Positions 46,308 to 56,137 are shown, numbered from the stretch's first letter. The stretch is 64,000 bases of DNA from Actinacidiphila paucisporea (GCF_900142575.1 NZ_FRBI01000012.1:124001-188000); one strand, 5' to 3'. The notes: generated from the letters alone by a model not told the origin. Made by a program: numbers and translations.

Positions 46308-47392
46308 GGGGCCGCCGTGGGCTTGGGCTCGCGCAGCGCGCGGGCCAGGATGTAGGACAGGAAGGCCTCGTCGCGGACGGTGACGGAGAGGCGGTTGTTG
46401 GTCATGTGCATGTACGGCGACAGCAGCATCGGCAGCGCCTGGTCGGGATCGGTGACCGGCAGGTCGCGCTCACCGTCCCAGGAGCGGAAGACCAGGTCGC
46501 CGCCGCGGGCCAGCGCCACGACCTTCTCGCGCAGTTCCAGGCAGTGCTCGGCCCAGCCGCCGAGGAAGCTGGGCAGCCGCTCCGGGGCGGACGCGGCGAC
46601 GGCGGCGCGGATCTGCTGGAAGCGGGCGGGCAGCGCGTCCATGGTGCCGTAGGCGCGGTCGTAGCCGTCCTGGGCGGTGTAGTTGGTGGTGGAGAAGGCC
46701 GAATTCCAGAACTCGTGGTAGCGGTCCAGGAAGTGCAGGAGCGCCGCCTCGTCCCGCAGCAGGCAGCCCGACATGGTCATCATCAACTGGGCGGCCGCGC
46801 CCAGCAGGACGGTCCGCAGGTGCAGATTCATCGTGCCGAGCGCGCCGGACACCAGCTCGCTGGAGCGCTGGAAGTGCCATTCGGCCAGCTCGACGCCGGC
46901 CGGTCCACCGTATTTGCCGTACTCCGGCTCGTAGGGCTCGGGGCTGAAGGTGTTGTTGGGCCGCAGCTTCATGTGGCCGTCCTCGTCGACCAGGCCCTTG
47001 CGCTCGCCGCCGGGGAACTCCAGCTCGAAGAGGGTGTTGTAGAGGTCCGCGAGGAAGCCGCCCTTGACCTCGTAGAGCGCGGGGCGCTCCTTGAGGAAGG
47101 CCTCGATCGCGCCGCTCGCGCGGGCGGCGACCTCGGGGGCTGCGGCCGCGGAGGAGGGGCGCAGCCGCAGCCTGATGTGCGGGCCCTCCAGCCAGTAGTT
47201 GATGAAGAACCAACCGTCCAGCAGTCCCTCGCCGGTCAGTTCGGCGACCAGCGGGCGGACGCAGCGCAGCAGGAAGGGGCGGGGGCTGGCGGCGTAGAAG
47301 ACGTGGAAGGCCTGCCAGTCGCCGCGTGCCTGCCGGCTCCCGGAGACGGGCGGGTCCGAGGTCTCGGCGGTGGCCGCCTCTGGAGTGGTCAT
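46304..47392 (-). CDS. LanB elimination-domain protein (thiopeptide-type)
   Basis: A 362-residue protein of the Lant_dehydr_C/thiopeptide-type bacteriocin biosynthesis domain family. It begins with WQAFHVFYAASPRPFLLRCVRPLV, has WFFINYWLEGPHIRLRLRP and YEPEYGKYGG, and ends with the signature YMHMTNNRLSVTV (HMxxNRL), as in glutamate-eliminating LanB C-domains such as GodG or TbtC. It would remove glutamate from glutamylated Ser/Thr to give Dha/Dhb. A pyridine-forming [4+2] enzyme has the same fold, and this is the only copy here. Start and stop are coupled (ATGA) to its neighbours. Confidence 0.9.
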   Translation of the reverse strand: MTTPEAATAETSDPPVSGSRQARGDWQAFHVFYAASPRPFLLRCVRPLVAELTGEGLLDGWFFINYWLEGPHIRLRLRPSSAAAAPEVAARASGAIEAFLKERPALYEVKGGFLADLYNTLFELEFPGGERKGLVDEDGHMKLRPNNTFSPEPYEPEYGKYGGPAGVELAEWHFQRSSELVSGALGTMNLHLRTVLLGAAAQLMMTMSGCLLRDEAALLHFLDRYHEFWNSAFSTTNYTAQDGYDRAYGTMDALPARFQQIRAAVAASAPERLPSFLGGWAEHCLELREKVVALARGGDLVFRSWDGERDLPVTDPDQALPMLLSPYMHMTNNRLSVTVRDEAFLSYILARALREPKPTAAP

Positions 47393-50178
47393 CGGACGCT
47401 GTCCTGCCTTCCTGGCCGGGCCGCGGCGGCATGGTCCGCCGCGCGGGGGACGATTTCCACGGCCAGTTCGGCGACGTGGTGGCCGCGCGGGGAGCGCACG
47501 TGCAGCTCGTCCTCGCCCGGCAGCATCTCCTCGAAGACCGTCCTGGTCCCCCCGCCGCCGGTCAGCGCGTCGAGGGCGATCAGCGACAGGGGGCTGTCGA
47601 AGTCGACGTACTGCGGCTTGGATCCGCCGAAGACGGCGCCGAAGCCGCCCGCGCCGTCGTCGCGTTCGCGGTGCAGGGTGGCGAACACCCTGTCCGGCAG
47701 GCCGTGGTCGCGGCGCCATCGCTGCCACCGCAGGTAGAAGGCCGCGTCGTCCATGCCGGGTTCGCGCACCGGCAGGGCGCCGGGTGCGGCCGTCCAGGAC
47801 CTGCGGTGCAGGACCACGCTGCGGAAGCGGACCCGGGGCCGTGCGCTGACCCCGTCGCGCCCCGGCGCCTCCGCGACCCCGCGCCACACGTCGAAGGACG
47901 CGCGGGAGGTCGGCGAGAGCAGCAGCAGGGTGCGCGGCACCTCGGGCAGCACCATCGGCACCAGGTAGCCGAGGTAGAGCGGGACGACCTCGGCGCCGAG
48001 CCGCCGGGAGCGCAGCACGAGCCGGTCGGCGTCCTGGTCGTGCTCGGCGTAGAGGTCGTCCAGGTCGATCCTGGCGTCGGCGGGGGCGGTACTGCTCTCG
48101 CCGGGGCAGACGATCTCGTAGTCGGTGAGCCGCCCGTGCAGGTTCAGGTTGGTGGTGGCGGAGCCCGCGGTGATCTCGGCGAAGACCGCGCCGGGCGGCT
48201 GCCAGCCGCGCAGCGTCTCGCGCAGCCGCCCGGTCAGGCCGCCGTCGCCGGCGGGCGCGTCGGCTCCGGTCGCGTCGTCGAAGCAGTGGGTGAAGCGGGT
48301 GAAGGGGAAGGACAGGCCGCCGTAGGAGTTGTTGAGCACCACCAGCGGGTCGCCGGGTCGGCGGGCGAGCTGGAGGAAGTGGCTGTGCGGGGCGAACGAC
48401 GGGCCCAGCACGTCCAGCTCGGCGCTGATCGCCGCCACCAGGTCCTCGCCGAGCCGCAGTTCCGCCTCGCCTTCGGGGTGGGCGGCCCACAGGTCGCGCA
48501 TCCGGCCGGTGAATTCGGCGCGGGCCTTGTCGAGGGCCGCGACCTCGGGCATGCCCAGCCAGTTCTCCTCCGGGGCGTGGCTGCCGTCCGCCGCCCAGGG
48601 CGACTTCGTCGAGGTGAACTGCAGATACTGCGTGAAGATGTCCTCGTGGAAGTCGTGTACGAGCCGCAGCAGGTCGTCGCAGCGTCCGCCGCGCCCGTAG
48701 CGGGCCAGGAAGAAGCCCTTGAGGGTGAGCCGTTGGGGCAGCGCCACGTCGAAGGCGGGCATCATGCCGGTGAGCGCGTGCAGCGGGGCGGCCGCCAGCT
48801 CGGTCCACTCGTCCAGATCGGCCGCCACCTGCTCCTCGCGTACGTCCTCGTACAGCAGGGTCTGCGGCAGTGACGGCGTCGCCGCGCCGAGGTCCGCCTG
48901 CAAGGCGAGCAGGTCGCGGCGCAGTTCGGCCAGCAGGGCGCGGCGGGCGGCGACGCCGGCGTGCCGGTAGCGGTCGACGCAGGAGGCGGGGCCTTCGAGG
49001 CGGTCGGCGACGTCGGCGGCCCAGCCGCGGTCCAGCGCCCGCAGGGCGCCGCGGAAGGATTCCAGCGGGTCGGCGGTGTGCACGTCGGTCGCCAGGCCGG
49101 TCATCTGCAGGATCTCCAGATCGAGCAGGGTCGCGGCATAGTGGGCGGCCTGCTCGCCGGTCGATCCGGTCTCGGTGGTCAGCCAGCGCGTCAACTCGGC
49201 GTAGCGCAGTCGCGGCCGGTCGCGGAAGAGCGCGGTCAGCCGCTCCAGGATGCCGCTGTTGCGCAGGAAGAACAGCCGGTCGTGGGCGGCGTCGAAGCTG
49301 ACGGCGGCGCTGTCGTCGCCGGCGGTGACCGAGCGGCGGACATAGCGGATGCGGTCCTCGTCCAGCTCCCAGCCCGCCGGCAGGGTGACGAAGAGGTCGT
49401 CGCGCCGGGCGATGTCGGCGGCGATCAGCTCAGCGAGCCTGGCCAGCACCACGACGTTGAGCCGGGGGTGGCTGGTCCAGGTCTCGCCGGTGCGCACCTC
49501 GGGGCCCGTGTCGCCGAATGTGCCCTCGGCGACCGCGGTGAAGGTGCTGAAGGGGCTGGTCTTGCAGGCGGTCCGGTAGAGGTACGCCAGCAGCGAGCGC
49601 TCCTTCTTCCTGGCCCGCTTGTCCGGGACCGGCGTGCGGTCGGCGATGAAGGCGTCGAGCTGGCCGTCGAGGGTGGGCGACGCCAGCGCGAGGGCGAGCC
49701 GCAGCCGGTCCTCACCGGCGAGGCGGCGCAGTTCGGCGCGGCCGGCGGCGAGTTCGCGCTCCAGCAGCGGGCCGCCCGCGCCCCGCAGCTGCTCCAGCCG
49801 CAGCCGGGCGTCGAGCCAGCCGGCGAGCAGTTCCCCGGTGCCGCCGCCGATCGCGGCGGCCAAGGCGCGTACGGCGTCCGGGTCGTGGGGCAGCCGGTCG
49901 TTGAAGACCTGTCGGCGCAGCGCGAGTACGGCCCTGCGGTCCGCGCCGTCCTCGGTGTCCTTGACCAGCACGGTCAGCGGGTCGTTCAACTCGGCGGCGA
50001 TCGAGGCGAGGTGCTGCTCGGCGGCCAGCACCTCGCCTGCCCAGCGCCGGGCTCCCGGGCTGCGCAGCCGGTGCACGGCCGACACCGGCAGACCCGCCAC
50101 CCGCAGCATGAAGCGGCGGTGCAGCAGCCAGCTCCGCGGGCTGTCCCCCGTGTCCTGCGCGGCGGCGTTGACGCTCAT
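47389..50178 (-). CDS. LanB glutamylation-domain dehydratase (split type)
   Basis: A 929-residue tRNA-Glu-dependent glutamyl transferase of the lantibiotic dehydratase N-terminal family. Recognisable parts: RRFMLRVAGLPVSAV, YRTACKTSPFSTFTAVAEG, LRNSGILERLTALF, PRLTLKGFFLARYG-like text near the middle and PRVRFRSVVLHRRSW. It lacks the elimination domain, which is encoded by the next gene; such split dehydratases are typical of goadsporin and thiopeptide clusters. ATG 50178 follows AAGGAG. It would activate Ser/Thr of the precursor for dehydration. Confidence 0.92.
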   Translation of the reverse strand: MSVNAAAQDTGDSPRSWLLHRRFMLRVAGLPVSAVHRLRSPGARRWAGEVLAAEQHLASIAAELNDPLTVLVKDTEDGADRRAVLALRRQVFNDRLPHDPDAVRALAAAIGGGTGELLAGWLDARLRLEQLRGAGGPLLERELAAGRAELRRLAGEDRLRLALALASPTLDGQLDAFIADRTPVPDKRARKKERSLLAYLYRTACKTSPFSTFTAVAEGTFGDTGPEVRTGETWTSHPRLNVVVLARLAELIAADIARRDDLFVTLPAGWELDEDRIRYVRRSVTAGDDSAAVSFDAAHDRLFFLRNSGILERLTALFRDRPRLRYAELTRWLTTETGSTGEQAAHYAATLLDLEILQMTGLATDVHTADPLESFRGALRALDRGWAADVADRLEGPASCVDRYRHAGVAARRALLAELRRDLLALQADLGAATPSLPQTLLYEDVREEQVAADLDEWTELAAAPLHALTGMMPAFDVALPQRLTLKGFFLARYGRGGRCDDLLRLVHDFHEDIFTQYLQFTSTKSPWAADGSHAPEENWLGMPEVAALDKARAEFTGRMRDLWAAHPEGEAELRLGEDLVAAISAELDVLGPSFAPHSHFLQLARRPGDPLVVLNNSYGGLSFPFTRFTHCFDDATGADAPAGDGGLTGRLRETLRGWQPPGAVFAEITAGSATTNLNLHGRLTDYEIVCPGESSTAPADARIDLDDLYAEHDQDADRLVLRSRRLGAEVVPLYLGYLVPMVLPEVPRTLLLLSPTSRASFDVWRGVAEAPGRDGVSARPRVRFRSVVLHRRSWTAAPGALPVREPGMDDAAFYLRWQRWRRDHGLPDRVFATLHRERDDGAGGFGAVFGGSKPQYVDFDSPLSLIALDALTGGGGTRTVFEEMLPGEDELHVRSPRGHHVAELAVEIVPRAADHAAAARPGRQDSVR

Positions 50179-50239
50179 GCCGCTCCTTCCTGTCCGTTCC
50201 GTCGGTGGATCCGTCATCGCCACGGGTGTGCCGGGCCCT

Positions 50240-51826
50240 TCAGGCGATCTCGTAGCGGAAGTCGGCGGGGCGGGGGCGCTCGTGGCCGATCATCATGATC
50301 AGCAGCGGCACCTCGCCGGTCTCCTCCAGCGCCAGCTCCTCGGTGAAGGAGATCGCGTCGAAGCCCAGCGCCACCCCGCAGGACAGGCCCGCGGCGGCCG
50401 ACGCGGTGTAGACGGCCTGCGAGATGCCACCGATCACCGCGTTGACCAGGCGGTATCCCCGGTCGCCCACGGCGTCGAGCACGGCCGTGGTCCGGGCCAC
50501 GGGCACGATCACGGCCGCCGCCTGCTCCAGGTTGTAGTTCGCCAGGAAGTAGTTGCGCTGCAGGAATCCGCCCGGCGCCCCGGCCGCGACCAGCCGCAGC
50601 GAGCCGTCGGCGCGGTCGTACAGGTAGCTGCCGGGGTCGACGCCCGCCACGTGGTTGACGAAGACGTAGGCCCGGCTGAGCCGCCCGCCGCCCGGGGTCT
50701 CCGTGTCGCTGTCGAGGGTGCCCGCCGCATCGACGGCGGCCAGCACGGTCGACAGCGCGTCGGCGGGCAGCGGCGTCGTCGCCTGGAAGCGGCCGAAGCT
50801 GCTGCGCCTGGCCCGCAGCGCGGCGCCGACCGGGGTGTCGAGCTCCCGTGGCGCGGGCAGCGCGGTCCGCTCGCCGCCCCCGGGCACGGGCAGCGCGAGC
50901 GCGCCGTCCAGCGCCCCGGCGGGCGGCCGCCGGGCGGCGCCGTCGAGCGTGGCGGCGTGCATGCGGCGTACGGTCTCGAAGGTCGTCGTCGTACGCGACC
51001 GCTCCTGGTCGGCGTACCGCACCCGGGGCGGTACGGCGGCGGGTGGCGCCGTCACGGCGGGCCGCTCCCAGCGGAGCGGGACCACCGCGAAGACGCCCTC
51101 CTCGTCCTCCTCCAGGCCGAGCAGCCGGCCGAGCCTGGCCTCGTCGAACCACAGGGCAGGCCCGATGTGCAGCCCGCGCGCCCTGGCCCAGATCCGCCAG
51201 GTCTCCAGCAGCGCGCCGGTGTCCATCGTCACGACGTGGTAGCTGAAGCTGTTGTATTTGAAGGCGTTCTGCCAGAAGCGCACGCCGAGGACCAGGAACT
51301 GGTCGTACGCCCCCAGGGCCTCGCCGCCCGCCGCGCGCACCTCGGCCGTCACGTCGCCGGCCAGCAGCCGCCGCAGGTCGTGGTGGGGCGTGGAGTAGTA
51401 GTAGACGCCCGGCGTCAGCGGCCCGGAGGGCCCGGCCACCCAGTGCACGCCGACCGGGTAGAGGCCGCCGCCCGAGGCGGTGCCGCGCGACCAGTTGGCC
51501 TGGGTGTACATCGGCAGGGTGCCCAGGTCGGAGTTGGCCTGCACGGCGAGCCTGCGGCCCACCAGGCCGTAGGACTCCTGGAGCATCCCGGCGAGCAGCG
51601 GCAGCGTGAAGGACCCGGTGCCGCGCGGCCCGAACAGGCCGCGCTGGACGGTCGCTTCCTCCGCGTCCGGGAGGTCGGCGGCCTGCGGCAGCGGGAAGGC
51701 CTCGGCGCCGGGGAAGTGCTTGCCCTTGCGGGGGCGGTCGGCCCAGTCGGGCACGAAGTCGGCCGGCTCCATGGGATACCTGCCGCGCCGGACGATGGCG
51801 GTCGCGTACTCATGGGCGAATCCCAC
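50240..51826 (-). CDS. SagB-type FMN azoline dehydrogenase
   Basis: A 528-residue protein with two nitroreductase-like halves, as in actinobacterial SagB/McbC enzymes. The N-half has ANWSRGTASGGGLYPVGVHW and VYYYSTPHHDLRRLL; the C-half has LRARRSSFGRFQATTPLPADAL, VFVNHVAGVDPGSYLYD and AVIGGISQAVYTASAAAGL. It would oxidise thiazolines/oxazolines to aromatic azoles. GTG 51826 follows AGAGGAAA. It lies 58 bases after the second YcaO gene. Confidence 0.92.
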   Translation of the reverse strand: MGFAHEYATAIVRRGRYPMEPADFVPDWADRPRKGKHFPGAEAFPLPQAADLPDAEEATVQRGLFGPRGTGSFTLPLLAGMLQESYGLVGRRLAVQANSDLGTLPMYTQANWSRGTASGGGLYPVGVHWVAGPSGPLTPGVYYYSTPHHDLRRLLAGDVTAEVRAAGGEALGAYDQFLVLGVRFWQNAFKYNSFSYHVVTMDTGALLETWRIWARARGLHIGPALWFDEARLGRLLGLEEDEEGVFAVVPLRWERPAVTAPPAAVPPRVRYADQERSRTTTTFETVRRMHAATLDGAARRPPAGALDGALALPVPGGGERTALPAPRELDTPVGAALRARRSSFGRFQATTPLPADALSTVLAAVDAAGTLDSDTETPGGGRLSRAYVFVNHVAGVDPGSYLYDRADGSLRLVAAGAPGGFLQRNYFLANYNLEQAAAVIVPVARTTAVLDAVGDRGYRLVNAVIGGISQAVYTASAAAGLSCGVALGFDAISFTEELALEETGEVPLLIMMIGHERPRPADFRYEIA

Positions 51827-51884
51827 GGGCGTTTCCTCTCTGTGCGTGCGTCTGCTGGGGCCGGCGGGGCTCGGCTCGGGGGAA

Positions 51885-53846
51885 TCAGGGAAAGGGGTGC
51901 GGGGCCGGGTTGAGGTCCGCGGCGGTCAGGTCGCGGTCGTGCAGGCCCGCTTCACGCAGCGCGGTGCGTGTCCTGGGCAGGTGGCGGGCGCGCTGGCGGC
52001 GCCAGCCGAAGTCGATGGGCAGCAGTCCCGGCACGATCACCCCGGCGGTGTGGAAGCCGAGTTCGCGCTGCTCGGGCATGGTCTGGTCGACGACGACGAC
52101 GTCGAAGCCGGCCTTGGCGACCGCCGCGACGCAGCCGGCGACGTCGTCGCCGAGGTCGTCGCCGGGCGGCAGGGCGCCTGGGCCGGTCGACGGCAGGTCG
52201 GCCAGGGCGACGCGCGGGCGCTCTTCGCGCAGCAGGAAGTCGGCGTGCTCGGCCATGTCCGGCAGGCCGTAGAGCAGCGGGTGGTCGTGCAGCACCAGCA
52301 CCTGGTCGAAGTCGGCGGCCAGTGACCGCAGTCGGGCCTCGTCGCGTGCGGTTCTGCGGCGCAGGTTGACCGCGTCGGTGGCGATCTCGCACAGCCCGGC
52401 GGCGAGCGCCGCCTCCGGGTCGAGCCCGGCGCCCGCTCCGAAGCACAGCCGGCCGAGGCCGCCGTCGACGCGCTCGGCCACCGCGGTGACCACCGGGATC
52501 GGGAAGCTGATCCGGGTGTCGAAGAAGCGGGCGCGGTAGCCGTACATCGCGAGCCGGTCGATCATCGCGCGGGTCTGCGGGCTGCGGGTGCCGGAGACGT
52601 CGATCTCCGGCAGCGGCGCCCTGCCGTACCAGGCGAGCAGGAACGCGTCGCGCTCGACGACCTCCATCAGGCCGAAGTAGACGGCCTCGGCCAGACTCCC
52701 GCCGGACGCGCAGCCGTTGGAGCTCTCCTGGACGAAGCGGTGCCGGAGCCCGCCCGGCGCGTGGTAATAGGCGAGGATCTCCGGTACGAGCAGCGGGCGT
52801 TGGTCGCGCAGCGACCAGCCCCACACCCAGGGGATCGGCCGGCCCGGGTCGAACGGGCGGACGCCGGGCTCGGCGCGGTGGAAGTCGGCGGAGTAGAGGC
52901 CGCAGGAGCGCGGGTCCAACACGGCCTCTTCCGCAGCGAGTTCGTCGTAGGACCCGACGACGGCGGTGCGCTTGCCGCGCGGGCGCATACCGGCGAAGCG
53001 CTCCAGCCCTTCGAGCAGGCCGACGCGCTCGCTGGAGCGGTAGCGGGGTGTGTGGCCGCCCCAGAAGCACTCCCGCAGGTAGTCGCCCGAGCGCAGCAGG
53101 AACGACCCGACGGTCGAGGACGTGGACGCCGAGACCAGGTCGGGCACCACGGAGGGCCCGAGCATGCCGGCCGCCGGGTTCACGAACGCCTCGAAGGGCA
53201 CGTCGTAGTCGTCGGCGGGCCGCGCCCTGAAGACGTCGGGGGCGGGTTTGGGCGCCGGCGCGAAGGTGATCCGCGCGCCCTCCGCCGTGTCCGCGGCCCG
53301 TACGCCGCAGCGCGGGCACTCGGCGTCCGGCACGAAGGCGAAGCGGGTGACGCGGAGCGTCTCGGCGTCCACGAGGAAGGCGTACGGCAACCGCCCGCGG
53401 CCCGCGGCCCCTTCCGCCCGCTCCCGGTGCGCCGCGATCAGCGCGGCGACCCCGTCGACGCCGAAGGCCACCTCCCCCGCCCCGACGGCGCGCGTCTCGA
53501 CCCCCGTCTCCAGCGCCTCCCGCAGTGCCCGCGCCCGCACGCCCTGCCACCGCCGCGCCAGACACCGCGGACAGCCCGCGCCGCCGTCGGGCCCGAACGG
53601 TCCGACGAGCACGAGGTGCCCGTAGCGGTGCACCCCGACGGCGGCGTCCTCGTCCGCCCCGCCGGCGACGGCCAGCTCGTCCCGCACACCGAGCGCCCCG
53701 ACGACGATGTCACCTCCGCCGCCGAAGCAGCGCAGGCTCAGGGCGAGTTGCCGGGCGAAACGCGCGCAGTCCGCCGCGAGCGGGCCGCCGTGGCCGACGC
53801 GGACGGGCACGGCGGCGCCGGCGGGCGGGGCGGCAGGGGAGGTCAT
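51885..53846 (-). CDS. YcaO cyclodehydratase (second copy)
   Basis: A 653-residue SagD-type cyclodehydratase with an intact zinc tetrad in the N-terminal domain (GCPRCLARRW and ECPRCGVRA). ATP-binding signatures: LLEGLERFAG, ESSNGCASGGSLAEAVYFGLMEVVERDAFLLAWYG and PGLLPIDFGWRRQRARHLPR. It ends in PAPHPFP. It is about as large as the first YcaO and clearly related, but sequence differs along the whole length. Its start shares one base with the F-protein stop (TGATG), so it is the likely direct partner of that protein. Confidence 0.93.
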   Translation of the reverse strand: MTSPAAPPAGAAVPVRVGHGGPLAADCARFARQLALSLRCFGGGGDIVVGALGVRDELAVAGGADEDAAVGVHRYGHLVLVGPFGPDGGAGCPRCLARRWQGVRARALREALETGVETRAVGAGEVAFGVDGVAALIAAHRERAEGAAGRGRLPYAFLVDAETLRVTRFAFVPDAECPRCGVRAADTAEGARITFAPAPKPAPDVFRARPADDYDVPFEAFVNPAAGMLGPSVVPDLVSASTSSTVGSFLLRSGDYLRECFWGGHTPRYRSSERVGLLEGLERFAGMRPRGKRTAVVGSYDELAAEEAVLDPRSCGLYSADFHRAEPGVRPFDPGRPIPWVWGWSLRDQRPLLVPEILAYYHAPGGLRHRFVQESSNGCASGGSLAEAVYFGLMEVVERDAFLLAWYGRAPLPEIDVSGTRSPQTRAMIDRLAMYGYRARFFDTRISFPIPVVTAVAERVDGGLGRLCFGAGAGLDPEAALAAGLCEIATDAVNLRRRTARDEARLRSLAADFDQVLVLHDHPLLYGLPDMAEHADFLLREERPRVALADLPSTGPGALPPGDDLGDDVAGCVAAVAKAGFDVVVVDQTMPEQRELGFHTAGVIVPGLLPIDFGWRRQRARHLPRTRTALREAGLHDRDLTAADLNPAPHPFP

Positions 53847-56137
53847 CAGGGGGCCTCGGGGGTGGTCAGCAGGACGCGGGTGGCGTGCAAGCGGCCGGCG
53901 GCCAGGTCGGGGGTGTGCAGCGGGGCCGTCAGGGCGTCGCGGCCGGCGGAGCGCAGCGCGGCGGCCACGGTCGGCCAGTCGGTGGCCGCGGGGGTGGCGG
54001 ACTCGCCGGTCGCGGTGAGGGTGGACGAGGCCAGGTCGGCGAGGAGGGGGTCGCCGAGGTCGGGGGCGCCGCCGGTCTGGACGGCGCCGAGCAGGTCGCG
54101 TACCGCGGTGACGACGGCGTCGCGACGGCGCAGGCCCGCGGCGACCGCCCAGCGGGGAGCGCCGCTCGCCGGGTCGGCGGCCCGCGCGAGGACCACCGGC
54201 AGGACGCTCTCCCCCAGGTCCAGGATCTCCAGGTCGGCGCCGAGCCCGGTGGCGGAGCGGAGCAGGAAGGTGATCTCGGCGTCGTCGCCGTCCAGCGCCT
54301 CCGGTGCGATCCGGCCGACGGTGAGCCTGCCGCCGAGCGCCCGGCGCAGGGCGTCATGGGCGAGTGCGGTCCGCAGGCCGCGGGCCACCGCCGCGCCCGG
54401 GGTCGCGCCAGCGCCCGTACCGGCCGAGGTCGGCTCGACGACACGGGCCTGGTTGTCCGGCCCGAAGGGGCGCAGCGCCGCCGCGGGCACGAGCAGGGTC
54501 TCCCCGCTGAGCAGCGAGGTCGCGGGGCACCAGCGCGCGATCAGCTCGGCGGGGGCGCCGAGCCCCGACGCGATGCTCAGCCGGGCCGGCTCGACCGTAC
54601 GCCACTTGCCGCGCGCGGCCTCCAACTCGGCTCCGGTCAGGGCCTGCTGGACCGGCACCACGCGCTCGGCGTAGACCTCGGCCGCGCGGTGCAGCGCCCG
54701 CAGCCGCGCGCCGGCGACGTGGTGCACGTCGAAGGCGGTGACCTCGCGCCGCACCCGGTGCCCGGTGCCGAGCACCACCGTGCTGACCTTCAACGGCGTC
54801 TGCGCCCAGTCCTCGTCGGCGTAAGCGGCGAAGACCCCGGCTCGGGGCTGCACGAGCACCGCCCGCCCGGAGATCTCGGCGAGCGCCGCCTGCGCGGCGT
54901 CCTCCTCCGCGGGCCCGTCGCCGACCGGCCCGCCCAGCGGCGACACCGCCCCGGGAGACCCGCCTACGGGAGCCGGAGCAGCCGCGGAGCCGCCACCGGC
55001 CGCCTGCTCCTCCGGCGAACCGAGGTCGGCCATCAGGACGGCCTTCTCCGGCGGCTGCGGCGCCGCCGCGCAGTGCGGGCAGCGCGGGTGGGGCAGCAGG
55101 GGCTCGGCGGTGGTGTCGAGGGAGTCGGTGTGCTGGATGAGCAGCTGGTTCTCGGTCTCCGCGGGCAGCACGCCGGTGGTGCGGCGGAAGACCTCGTAGC
55201 CGAGGAGGTTGCCGATCATCGCCGCGAGGGGGCCGCCGACCGCGGAGGCGGCGGGCTCGCGGGGGCCGGCGGGGGACACCGCGCTCCACACGTCCGCTGC
55301 GGCGCCCGGGTCGCCGTTCGCGCCGAGGCGCAGGGCCGCACAGGTCCAGCAGCCGGGCGCGCCGCGGGACATGAGGGGGCCGATCACCACGGAGTCGCCG
55401 AACGGCCAGGCGGGGAGCAGGAGCCGGCCGGCCGGGATGCCCGCGTCGAGGAGCGCGGCGAGCCGGCGGGGGGCGTCAGCGCCGGTGACCAGCACCGTGT
55501 CGTAGCCGTCGAGGTCGGGCCAGCCGTAGGCGGCCGGGTCGGCGCCGGCGGTGGCGTCGAGCAGGACCACCTCGGCGGCGCAGCCGGCGTCCCGCAGCGC
55601 CGCCGCCTCGGCGGTGACGTCGGCGAGGCCGTTGCCCGGGCGGTCGAGGGAGCGGGGTACGGCGACGGCGGCGCAGCCGTTGCGTATCAGGCTCAGCGCG
55701 GCCCAGCGGGCGACCGCGTCGTCGCCGACGACGGCGACCCGGGTGTGCCGGAAGCGCCGGAAGCGGGCGACCGGGCCGTCGGTGTAGTGGTCGATGTAGT
55801 CGACCTGCGCGGCGAAGCGCTCGGCGACCGCGGCGTCGAGCGGCTCGTCGTCCGCGGGAACGGCGTCCCGCGCGAAACCACGCGCGTAGAGCGTACCGAC
55901 CAGTCGGACCACCATCTCGCGCTGCTTCTCGCCGAGCCCTTCGCAGAGCGCGGCGACGGTGTGGTCGCCGGTCAGGTGCGGGACCATGATCGTCGCGAAG
56001 CGGTAGGCGGAGGGCATGACGACGCTGAATCCGCCGCGCGCGTTGTGGAAGTGCACGCCGGTGGGCGTCTGGGTGTAGAGCACGTCCCGGCGGATTCGCG
56101 GCCGGGTGCCGGCGATCTCGTCGTAGCTGGACACCAT
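53846..56137 (-). CDS. TOMM leader peptide-binding ThiF-like protein (F protein)
   Basis: A 763-residue ocin-ThiF-like protein that presents the precursor to the YcaO enzymes. Residues 1-100 resemble a peptide-recognition winged helix (VLYTQTPTGVHFHNARGGF). Residues ~130-360 are an E1/ThiF-type Rossmann fold (RVAVVGDDAVARWAALSLI) with two CxxC pairs (CWTC 263-266, CPHC 353-356). Residues ~430-763 look like a degenerate YcaO-fold domain (VARGLRTALAHDALRRALGG) without the ERDA-type ATP site. ATG 56137 is used; a GTG six bases upstream is possible. It starts 5 bases after the SARP gene stop. Confidence 0.9.
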   Translation of the reverse strand: MVSSYDEIAGTRPRIRRDVLYTQTPTGVHFHNARGGFSVVMPSAYRFATIMVPHLTGDHTVAALCEGLGEKQREMVVRLVGTLYARGFARDAVPADDEPLDAAVAERFAAQVDYIDHYTDGPVARFRRFRHTRVAVVGDDAVARWAALSLIRNGCAAVAVPRSLDRPGNGLADVTAEAAALRDAGCAAEVVLLDATAGADPAAYGWPDLDGYDTVLVTGADAPRRLAALLDAGIPAGRLLLPAWPFGDSVVIGPLMSRGAPGCWTCAALRLGANGDPGAAADVWSAVSPAGPREPAASAVGGPLAAMIGNLLGYEVFRRTTGVLPAETENQLLIQHTDSLDTTAEPLLPHPRCPHCAAAPQPPEKAVLMADLGSPEEQAAGGGSAAAPAPVGGSPGAVSPLGGPVGDGPAEEDAAQAALAEISGRAVLVQPRAGVFAAYADEDWAQTPLKVSTVVLGTGHRVRREVTAFDVHHVAGARLRALHRAAEVYAERVVPVQQALTGAELEAARGKWRTVEPARLSIASGLGAPAELIARWCPATSLLSGETLLVPAAALRPFGPDNQARVVEPTSAGTGAGATPGAAVARGLRTALAHDALRRALGGRLTVGRIAPEALDGDDAEITFLLRSATGLGADLEILDLGESVLPVVLARAADPASGAPRWAVAAGLRRRDAVVTAVRDLLGAVQTGGAPDLGDPLLADLASSTLTATGESATPAATDWPTVAAALRSAGRDALTAPLHTPDLAAGRLHATRVLLTTPEAP

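Noticed and set aside
46304..50178. Lanthipeptide cluster
   Set aside because: The LanB proteins are split and accompanied by YcaO/SagB/F proteins. There is no LanC cyclase, so an azole/dehydroamino acid peptide is favoured.
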